Assembly: GCA_022036555.1 (NCBI GenBank)
Contig: CM039129.1
Coordinates: 30,120,553 to 30,184,552, forward strand
From: Microstegium vimineum
Lineage: Eukaryota; Streptophyta; Magnoliopsida; Poales; Poaceae
Direction of reading: 5' to 3'
Length of the DNA stretch: 64,000 bases
In this document: piece by piece, positions 10,366-19,527 of the stretch
How positions within the stretch are numbered: position 1 is the stretch's first letter
How the letters are laid out: each line of letters starts with the position of its first letter
Made by a program: the position numbers and the translations under genes
The notes under the pieces: model-generated
Databases searched by the model: none
Told to the model about the DNA's origin: nothing
Seen by the model: only the letters and a program-made list of their open reading frames with translations

Positions 10366-13300
10366 GTGAACTACAAGACCGGTGGGAGCCATTGGGTAAT
10401 TGATAGTGGTTGCACTCAACACATGACCGGCGACCCCCGGATGTTCACCACACTTGATGAGGATTGTGCAAATCAAGACAAGATCACTTTTGGGGATAAT
10501 TCAAAGGGAAAAGTTAAAGGCTTAGGCAAAGTGGCTATCTCCCAAGATCAATCAATTTCCAATGTCTTGCTAGTACAATCATTGAGCTTCAACTTGCTAT
10601 CGGTTGGTCAACTTTGTGATCTCAGGTTTCATTGTCTCTTCACTCCAAATGAGGTGATTGTGACCAAGATTGAAGATTCATCAATGATATTCAAAGGGTT
10701 CCGGCACAACAACCTCTACTTAGTGGACTTCACTTCAAATGAAGCTAACTTGCAAGCGTGTCTTTTCTCCAAGAATTCTTTGGGTTGGCTATGGCATAGA
10801 AGATTGGCTCATGTGGGCATGTCAACCTTGAAGAAGCTAGTCAAGAAGTAAATGGTTAGAGGAATCAAGGATGTGGTGTTTGAGAAGGACAAACTTTGTA
10901 GTGCATGTCAAGCCAGCAAGCAAGTGGCAAACACTCATCCAACCAAAGCATTCATGTCAACCTCAAGAGTCCTAGAGTTGCTACACATGGATCTTTTTGG
11001 CCCTACCACCTATGCTAGTCTTGGAGGAAATCTCTATTTCTTAGTGGTAGTGGATGACTACTCACGGTACACTTGGGTGTTCTTTCTTCAAGACAAGGGA
11101 GAGACACAAGGCATCTTCAAGAAGTTTGCTACAAGAGCTCAAAATGAATTTGATGTGAAGATCAAGAAGATTAGAAGTGACAATGGCACCGAATTCGTGA
11201 ACACAAAGATTGAAGATTATTGTGATGAAGATGGGATCAAGCATGAGTTGTCCGCCACATATACTCCACAACAAAATGGTGTCGTAGAAAGGAAGAACCG
11301 GACGCTCATAACTCTAGCAAGGTCTATGATTGATGAGTACAACACTCCGGAGAAGTTTTGGGCGGAGGCAATCAACACCGCTTGCTATGCGGCAAACCGT
11401 CTCTTCGTCCAAAGGCTATTAAAGAAGACCCCCTATGAGCTTGTCAATGGGAAGAAGCCGGATATCCCATTCTTTCGGGTGTTTGGTTGCAAGATGTACA
11501 TCTAAAAGAAGTGCCAACACTTGGGTAAATTCCAACGGCGGTGTGACATTGGTTTCCTTGTTGGTTATTCACTTAAATCCAAGGCATACCGTGTATTTAA
11601 CAAAGCCACCGACTTAGTTGAAGAAACGTATGAGTTGGAGTTTGATGAAACTAATGGCTCCCAAGGAGCGCTTGAGGATATTGATGTAGGTGATGAACCC
11701 TTGAGGGAGGCAATGAAGAATATGCCAATTGGTGCTATCAACCCGCAAGAGGTGGAAGAAGTTGAAGATGAAGCAAATCAAGATCCTTCTCCACCCCACA
11801 CGCCTCAAGTCGATGAAGGAGATCAAGTGAGAGAAGCTCAAGAAGACACTCACATTCCTCAAGATCAAGCCGAGGCCGAAGCAAGCAATGTTGAAGCACC
11901 GCATCCTCCTCCTCAAGAGACAAATAGAAGATCAACACCTATCCTTCAAGCTCATCCCCATGACCAAATCATAGGGAGTCCATCAAAGGGAGTAATGACT
12001 CGATCTAGACTTGCATGTTATGTTGAACATCACTCGTTTGTTTCCTTTGTTGAGCCTACTAGTGTAGAAGAAGCACTTGCGGATCCGGATTGGGTGAATG
12101 CCATGCATGAAGAACTCAACAACTTCACCCAGAACCAAGTGTGGACACTTGAAGAGAAGCCAAAGGATGCAAGAATCATTGGCACCAAGTGGGTGTTTAG
12201 GAACAAGCAAGATGATCAAGGCGTGGTTGTAAGGAACAAAGCAAGATTGGTGGCAAAGGGGTTCTCTCAAGTAGAAAGACTCGATTTTGGAGAGACCTTT
12301 GCACCGGTTGCAAGACTTGAAGCCATTCGTATCCTTTTGGCGTATGCTTCACATCACAAAATGAAACTTTTTCAAATGGATGTGAAGAGCGCTTTCTTAA
12401 ATGGTTTCATTAATGAACTTGTCTATGTCTCACAACCTCTTGGGTTTGAAGACCCAAACTTGCCTAATCATGTGTATAGGTTGTCCAAGGCACTCTACGG
12501 ATTGAAGCAAGCTCCAAGAGCTTGGTATGAGAGGCGAAGGGACTTCCTAATCAAGAAGGGCTTCAAGATCGGGATCATTGACACTACACTATTCACCAAG
12601 AATCTTAATGGAGAGATCTTTGTTTGCCAAGTATATGTCGATGACATTATATTTGGGTCAACAAACCAAGATCATTGCAAGAAGTTTGGTGACTTGATGT
12701 TCAAGGAGTTCGAGATGTCAATGATTGGCGAGCTAACCTTCTTCCTCGGCTTTCAAGTGAAGCAAATGAGAGAAGGGACTTTCATCTCTCAAGAAAAGTA
12801 CACTTATGATCTACTTAAGAAGTTCAAGATGGAGGATTGCAAGCCAATCAAGACCCCAATGCCAACTAATGGGCATCTCGATCTCAATGAGGGAGGTAAA
12901 CCGATTGACCAAACTCTTTATCGCTCTATGATCGGTAGTTTACTTCACCTCACCGCATCTAGGCCGGATATCATGTTTAGTGTGTGTATGTGTGCTAGGT
13001 TTCAAGCAAACCCTAAGGAGTCGCATCTTTGTGCGGTTAAAAGAATCCTTAGGTACATAAGGCACACCCCTAGCATGGGTCTTTGGTATCCCAAAGGAGC
13101 TCCCTTCCAACTAGTTGGCTATTCCGATTCGGATTATGTCGGGTGTAAGGTTGATAGGAAGAGTACCTCCGGCGGGTGCCACATGCTAGGAAGATCACTT
13201 ATTTCTTGGTCCTCAAAGAAGCAAAATAGTGTGGCATTGTCAACCGCCGAGGCGGAATACATTGCCATGGGAGCAAGTTGTGCACAAATCTTATACATGA

Positions 13301-13593
13301 CCCAAACACTCTTTGATTATGGCATGTTTTTAAAAGAAGTTCCACTTTTGTGTGATAATGAAAGCGCCATAAAGCTTGCTAACAACCCGGTTCAACACTC
13401 TCGCTCCAAGCACATTGATATTCGCCATCACTTTCTTAGAGATCATGTGGCTAGGAAAGACATCACACTAGTTGGAGTTAAGAGCGAAGATCAATTGGCG
13501 GATATCTTCACTAAACCACTCGATGAAACAACCTTTTGTAGGTTGAGAAGCGAGTTGAATGTGCTTGATCACTCTAATTTCACTAAAAGATGA
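10363..13593 (+). pseudogene. Element A pol: protease, integrase, RT, RNase H with two nonsense codons
   Basis: This is the Ty1/copia Pol in the same frame as gag. The protease has the VIDSGCTQHMTG active-site block near the start. The integrase has HRRLAHVG and CSACQASKQ, then MDLFGPTTY and DNGTEFVN. RT has QMDVKSAFLNG and YVDDIIFGS, and RNase H has STAEAEYIAMG and HIDIRHHF. The frame is closed by TAA at 10849-10851 (between the zinc motif and the integrase core, where a codon also seems to be added relative to B) and by TAA at 11503-11505 (a Tyr position in B). After 11521 the 690-codon RT/RNase H section is open to the TGA at 13591. No frameshift is seen. Confidence 0.93.
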
Positions 13594-14079
13594 GTTTATG
13601 TGAACCATGCATTCATATGTATTAAAACATGTTTAAGTTGATAATGCACATAGGCTTAGCTAACGCGGTTAAGATAACCGCCCTCAAAGCGTGTGACAAA
13701 GCTTAATCACGGTTTAAACTTGCAAGCAACCTAGATTCAAATTCCATTTTGCATTGCATATGCATGAGTGTTGCTCATTCGTTTCTTTTCGGTTAAGTTT
13801 TTTAGTCATTATTAGGTTCAACACTTAGGGGGAGCAATTCAACGCTCTAGCTTCAGCTAATACCCCTCTTGTGCCCCTAAGGTGACCCTTGGAGCTTTAT
13901 TGAACTATTTTCTTATGAAAACTAATCCTAGCCTATGGCAAATTACTTCTAAAATTGAGGGTTTGAGAGATGGTTCTTATGTTAAGTCCAACAAGTGCTC
14001 CTCTTTGCTCTTTTGTGTTGGTACTTGGCTAAGAGAAAAGATTGGAGAGAAAAATAGGAAAATTCAGAGCAAAATTAAG

Positions 14080-14400
14080 CACCGGACCACCCTCCGGACC
14101 ACTCTGCAATGGTCCGCCGCAGTGGTCCGACGCCCTGTCCCTCACTGCATAAAACTTTTCCAGTCCAAAAATCCGTCGGACCAGTGTCCGATGCTCCACC
14201 GGACCAATGGCAAGTTGTCCGGTGCCTCTGTCATATCTATATGTGCACCATCGGACCAGTCCGGTGCTCCATCGGACCAGTCCGGTGAGTCGTCCGACGC
14301 ACTAGTTCGGTGGTCGAGTGCTCCCTATTTCTCTTTCTCTGGTACCGTTGGACTACCCGTCGGACTAGCCACCGGACTAAGCGGAGTGGTCCGACGCTTC
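14080..14400. repeat. Palindromic GTCCGG/GTCGGAC repeat cluster in A after pol
   Basis: Words such as CATCGGACCAGTCCGGTG and GTCCGACGC recur in both orientations. The matching place in B is 2390-2695. Confidence 0.75.
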
Positions 14401-15215
14401 GAAATTTTGCGATATCCCCCCCGCGAACGGCTCTGTTTCACCACTATCTCCCGTCCGCCGTCCGTACGACCGCCGCGCCTGCTCCGCTGCCGCTCAGCCC
14501 TAGCCCCGCCGCCACGCCATTGCCGCCAGAGAACTCCCTCCACCTGCGCCGCCGTCATTCCTCTCGCCCTCACCGCTGCAGCGCCGCCCTCCTCCGCGCC
14601 GCCGCCTGCTGCCGTCCGTCCTGCGGAGCCCCTGCTGCCACCTCACCTCGCCGCCGAGGAACCGACCTCGCCGGCGGCCAAGCTCCACGTCCAAGCTCCC
14701 ACGCTCCTCCCTGCCGAGCTAGTGCCACCTAGGGTTCACTCCCCCCTCCTTCCATTGCCACTGCAGGCTCTCCCCCCACTTAGGGTTTGCCCTAACCCTA
14801 GGAGGGGTTTCGCCATGTTCATCCCCGACCGTTTTCGATTCGTCGTCGTCGACTTCGTCATCGTCGTCTTCGCCCCTTCGACTCTAGGGTATGGCTTTCA
14901 TCTTCGACGTCGCGGTTTGTCGAGTCGTCGAAAGAATTATGCCCTAGTACTATTCCTTGAAAATCCTTTATCCATATTCAATCATTAAATCAATTGCCAA
15001 TTGTAATTCGCAGCTGGTAAATCTTGTTCGGAGTGTCTTTGGTTCTTGACATTGCTCTGAATAGATACGCTTTCTTACCTCAGGTATCATGTCAGATTTC
15101 ATTCTATCACTTATCTAGATGCTTGCTTCTATATGGATTCTTATCTCTAGATTTTATCTATGATTATGTATACCCTGTCTATTCTATCCAGCAGCAGTCA
15201 GTGGCAGTTTAAACT

Positions 15216-15262
15216 CGGGGCAAAGCTCGCGAGTAAGGATTGAGGCAAAGCCTCAGAGGTTC
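15216..15262 (+). promoter_or_regulatory. Twin hairpins with a shared GCAAAGC loop upstream of the aORF
   Basis: CTCGGGGCAAAGCTCGCGAG is followed closely by GAGGCAAAGCCTC. Each can fold around a GCAAAGC core. Element B carries both at about 1551-1600 on the minus strand at the same distance from its aORF. The role is unknown. Confidence 0.45.
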
Positions 15263-15414
15263 AGTCCAGTGGCTTGCAGGCCCCTCTTTCAGTTGGTTCT
15301 GGCAGTTGGCAGTTGATACTTGCAGCGATCAGTGTTTCTTGTGGCAGTGACCTGTCAGTGTGTTCTTGTCAGTGGCTTGCTTTCAGTTGACAGTGACACT
15401 TTGTTTGATCCAGT

Positions 15415-17667
15415 ATGACTCGCAGTACTCGTGCTCGCGCAGCTGGGTCAGGTGATGATACTCCGCCTCCTCCACGTCCTTCCAGCGATAAGGGTAAGAA
15501 GCTAGTGGTTGAAAAGGCAAAGAAAAAGAAGAGCAAGCTCACAGAGGCTGAGAAAGACGAAGCAGTGGCCGATGCAGCAGACCGCGCAAAGCGAGGCGAT
15601 CGCCGCGGCACAGTGAGACTTGGCACCCTCCGCGGGATCTTCCTTCTACCTCCTGCTGGGTCACAGACAGAGGATACTCCACAGGAGTAGGAGCTTGTCA
15701 CAGAGGCCCTGGGTACACCATTGGCACCGCGTTCCTGGGGGCGTTCCACTCGCTCCCAGTCAGCTCAGTCAGCTCAGTCAGCAGCTCCCATAGCAGCTTC
15801 AGCTTCAGTTCACCTCGATCTGAGGAATCTTACAGCGAAGCAGGTGAAGAAGCTACGGTTTGTTGCTTTAGAGAAGTGGTGCCCGGATCAGCGTGACCCT
15901 AGAGCCTCACCCGGTTGGCACACACCTCTCATGGAGGATTTCTATAGAGCAGCTCAGCTGACCAACATTCAGATTCGACCGCACAAGGTTTGCTCCTTAG
16001 AGAGCATAGTTGAGCTAGCTAGTGAGGAGATCAGACCATTCCTTACTTACCTTCCGGGACTAGCTGATTTACTTGGCTGTTCCGGAAACTACATAGAGAG
16101 ATGGGTCAGAGAGTTCTACGCCTCAGTGTGGGTGGATCCAGAGCACAAGTTTGTGCAGTATACTTTCGGAGGCGAGCGATACAGGCTATACTTGACCAGA
16201 CTCAGAGAGATCTTTCGCCTCCGTCAGCAAGGTGGCGAGCTCGATTTACATTATGAGTGCTACAGAGGAGCTTCCGTGCCTCGCAGAGCTCGAGGTGGTC
16301 GTACGCTATCAGTACAGGAGGTGGCTCCTCTCTTCAAGCCACCTTTCTCAGAGGGCTCCAGACGTAGCCCAGCAGAGCTCAAACCCACCGTTCACAGGTT
16401 GAACGAGGTCCTCCATCGTACTTTGCTTCCTCGCACGGGTTACAAGGAAGGATTGACAAACATGCAGTAGCTACTCCTTCAGGCCCTAGTATCTCAGACA
16501 CCGTTTGACGTCGCAGGCTTTTTTGTGTCAGAGATAGAGGACGTGATAGCAGATGGCATGAGGGCCCGTCGTCAGTTTCCCTATGCTCACTGGATTTCAT
16601 CGATCATTGCTATTGAGCTTGAGGGAGCGAACCCTGGACTCCGCTCCCTATTCGACCAGTCACCGACTTCTTTCCTGGCCTACAGAGTCCTTGGGTCGTT
16701 TGACAGCCGGTTTGGAAACCGGGTCCTTCGTCTTGTCAGAGAGAGGACAACTCCAGCTGACAGAGCTGAGGTTGATGCTCAGGATGAGGCTATACGCAGT
16801 GTTGCGCAGCAGGAGCTCCATGGTCTAGACACTGGAGCTGATGTGACTCCTGAGGACACTACTTCAGACAGCTCAGATGCCGACTTACAACCAGTTCCAT
16901 AGATGCCCCCACGGGCTCATGACACTGAGGCCGACAGCTCTGCCTCTGCCACCGAGACCATGATACTGAAGCTTCTTGACCGAATGAATGAGCAGCAGAG
17001 TTCTCTCATCACTGTAGTTACACAAGTCCAGCAGCGACAGGACGAGATGCAGCGACAGTCTGAGGAGCGTCACTTCGAGATGCAGCGACAGATGCTAGCT
17101 ATGCAGCTAGAGTCACAACGCCTACAGTTACAGTCTCAGCAGCTGCAGCAGCAGAACATGGTCTTTATGGCCCACATGATGAAGTGGACAGGCGCTCCTC
17201 CTCTTGAGTTTCCTGCAGCAACTCAGATATAGATGATGAGCACCTCACAACCCTCTCAGTCAGTTGGGCAGATAGGAGGCCCACAGTTCTCAGTTGGACC
17301 CTCAGTGGGCCCTTCAGTGGCCCCTACGAGCTCCGCCGGTCAGACAGTCACTCCCACCCCAGCCGTATAGTCCAGTGGACTTCAGGGTGCTGGATTGACC
17401 ACCCCGTTCCAGTCACCGGCGACTCAGGTGACACAGTGGTTGGACACCTTTGGCCCTACTCAACAGTTCACCCCTCTTACTACTGGTTTCACGTCGCTTA
17501 CTGCTATGATGGGTGCTACTACTCGAGATCTCTCTGCGTCATTCAGCGACATTACTGGGCAGTCGTCCCCCACGGGTCCACAGATAGCAGCAGAGGTAGA
17601 GGCCGAGCTCGTTATTCTCTACTCGAGCTTGTATTGTCGTCAATCACCTAAAAGGGGGAGATTGTAG
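15415..17667 (+). pseudogene. Element A aORF: extra Sirevirus 3' ORF with five in-frame TAG codons
   Basis: A single frame runs from ATG 15415 to the TAG at 17665-17667, broken by TAG at 15688, 16468, 16900, 17230 and 17368 and by no frameshift. Order: acidic/proline-rich start with a lysine tract; conserved core (LTAKQVKKLRF, WCPDQRDPRASPGWHTPL, EIRPFLTYLPGLADLL, about codons 135-350); arginine-rich loops; a second block (VSEIEDVIADGMRARRQFPY); a Gln-rich likely coiled coil (17020-17160); and a Ser/Thr/Pro/Gln tail. The position matches the envelope-like gene of SIRE1-type elements, but I see no signal peptide or hydrophobic membrane anchor, so 'envelope' is not supported. The final TAG is formed by the first bases of the 3' LTR. 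Confidence 0.8.
17650..17660 (+). other. Element A polypurine tract next to 3' LTR
   Basis: AAAAGGGGGAG ends two bases before the 3' LTR and would prime plus-strand DNA synthesis. It is also read by the aORF tail. Confidence 0.9.
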
Positions 17668-19363
17668 AATCATGGACCCTTGTGTTTAGGCGATTAACGA
17701 AAATGCTAGATCACTATGACTAACTTGTGTTTTGCAGAGGCAAAGTCATTTGTGTTAGGTCATTCGTGACGCATTTTGAATGGGCTTAATGGATATTCAT
17801 GCCCCCAAGATGGAAATATTTTCGGTTGCAAAGGATGAAGATACACGTCAAAGACTAGGCTAGTTCTTAGTGCCATAAGGTTGAGAAGGGCACTAAGTAT
17901 AGCTAGGGCTTTTGTTTTTCCTTTGACCGTACTATAAAGGGGGGTATAAGATTAATAGCTTGACCTAGGAGAGTTTAGGAGAGTGGGTATATGCACACTT
18001 GTCACAACTTGTCCTAGAGACCTTGCTTTCAGCCCTTGATAAACCCTAGAAATGGTAGGAGCAAAATCCCTTGAGAAACCTTAGCGAAAACAATTGATAT
18101 AGAGGGAGAAAGAGGCTCCGGACCACTTTGCTAAGTGGGCGTCGGACCAAGCAGAGTGGTCCGACGGTCCCTGACTTAGGCAAAATCTCAGCTCGAGGAG
18201 CTCCGGACCACCTGTCTGGAAAGCGTTGGACCATAGGAGAGTGGTCCGGTGGCCTGGTTCAGAGACAGAGAAGGCTCCGGACTAGTCCGACGGTTAGTCC
18301 GACGGCTAGTCCGACGGCTAGTCTGACGCCTCAAGACAGGAGGTTGAGTTCTTGCAGAGAGCTCCCTGGCTTCGGACCAGAGCGTTGGACCAGGGCACCA
18401 GACCAAGGAGAGTGGTCCGGTGGTTCGTAAAAGAGAGGAAGTTTTTCACTCAGAGAGCACCGAGGCTCCAGACCAGTGCGTCGGACCAGAGCGTCGGACC
18501 AAGCAGAGTTGTCCGACGGTGCCTGAGTTTGAATACAGAGTGAGCTCCGGACTAGTGTGCATGGTTCGGTGGTATGAGCTCCGGACTGGTCTGGTGGCTT
18601 CGCAGAGAGAAGAAAAAGTAAAAAAACGGCTAGTTTTGGAGGTGGGGACTATTTATAGTTGCCCCCTTCGTCCTTAGAGACACTCTTGGCCATTGTTTCA
18701 GCTGGTGACACCTTGAGAAATCTTTTGGAGAGTCAAGAGGCTAGTGAGGGAGAGATTAGAGAGAGTTCATCTTGTTCTTCCCTCCTAGAGTGATTAGGAG
18801 TGACTTGTGTGCATCCATCCACCTTCCTAGCCTTGAGTTGGTCAAGTGAAGGTCTTGTGCTTGTTACTCTTGGTCTTCGACAGCACCTAGACGGTTTGGT
18901 GGTGTTCGGAGGAAGTGATCGCTGGGAGATTGTTGGCAGCTCTTCTCCAAGCTCTTGTGATCGGTTGTGGGCGATTCACCGAGTCGGAGTGGCGAAGAAT
19001 CAGCCCATAGAGAGCACTCTACCCTTGCGCGGGTAGAGGGGGAGCAATACCTTGCGAGGTGCTCCAACGAGGACTAGGGGGGTGTGTCGACACCTCGATA
19101 CCTCGGGAAAAAATCGCTGCGTCACTGAGAATTTCTTTTCCCTAGCTCTTTACATTTCCGCATTACTTTCCGTCTTGTTTTTACATTACCTACTAGAATT
19201 GCTTAGGTTGCTTTTAATTCCTATGAACTGCTACCGCTTTCTAGCTAGGACACACGGATCGTAGGCACTAGGGGGTGATTGGCATTTGATAGGTTTTCAT
19301 ATTTGCTTTAGAATTTTAAAACAAGCCCAATTCACCCCCCTCTTGGGCATCTTGATCCTTTCA
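17663..19363 (+). repeat. Element A 3' LTR
   Basis: Starts TGTAGAATCATGG and ends GATCCTTTCA, 1,701 bp against 1,647 bp for the 5' copy. Extra material includes a short segment near 17741-17758 and additional tandem copies of a GTCCGACGGCTA word near 18290-18330. The palindromic cluster spans about 18110-18610 and a TATTTATA box lies at about 18650-18657. Confidence 0.95.
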
Positions 19364-19368
19364 CCCTT
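19364..19368. repeat. Target-site duplication (CCCTT), right of element A
   Basis: Matches 6244-6248. It marks where A entered the protease/integrase part of B's pol. Confidence 0.95.
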
Positions 19369-19506
19369 TGAATTATCCCCAAAAGTAATCTTATCTTGAT
19401 TTGCACAATCCTCATCAAGTGTGGTGAACATCCGGGGGTTGCCGGTCATATGTTGAGTGCAACCACTATCAATTACCCAATGGCTCCCACCGGTCTTGTA
19501 GTTCAC
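19364..19506 (-). pseudogene. Element B pol, protease start, cut off by element A
   Basis: Carries the copia aspartic protease block VIDSGCTQHMTG and the ITFGDNSKG segment, then ends at the A insertion. The continuation is at 6248 and below. It follows the same double-stop junction with gag that A shows. Confidence 0.9.
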
Positions 19507-19527
19507 CTACACACAAGCAACTTGGAG

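Larger units (their letters stand above)
13594..15414 (+). other. Element A region between pol and aORF
   Basis: Untranslated region with a polypurine tract just after pol (AGGGGGAGCA, 13827-13836), a palindromic repeat cluster (about 14080-14400), a GC-rich block (about 14440-14800) and twin hairpins (15216-15262). A 368-codon open frame at 13882-14988 runs across all of these, but it is proline/arginine low-complexity and is not kept in B. Extra internal polypurine tracts are a known Sirevirus trait. Confidence 0.75.
6249..19363 (+). mobile_element. Element A: complete Sirevirus-type Ty1/copia retrotransposon nested in element B
   Basis: The element is 13,115 bp: two LTRs (6249-7895 and 17663-19363), an initiator-Met-type primer-binding site, an intact gag, a pol with two in-frame stops, a 1.8-kb untranslated stretch, an aORF with five in-frame TAG codons, and a polypurine tract next to the 3' LTR. 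It is flanked by CCCTT duplications and lies in B's pol in the opposite orientation. Gag, pol and aORF all lie in the same reading frame, with stops between gag and pol and an untranslated region before the aORF. The LTRs look very similar in the blocks I compared, apart from an 18-base and a larger repeat-number indel, so insertion is recent relative to B. Confidence 0.96.

Noticed and set aside
13882..14988. 368-codon open frame after element A pol
   Set aside because: It crosses the palindromic repeats and GC-rich block, is low-complexity Pro/Arg/Leu, and is not preserved in the matching region of B.
15415..17667. Calling the aORF an envelope gene
   Set aside because: Position fits SIRE1-type elements, but no signal peptide, membrane anchor or cleavage site is visible.
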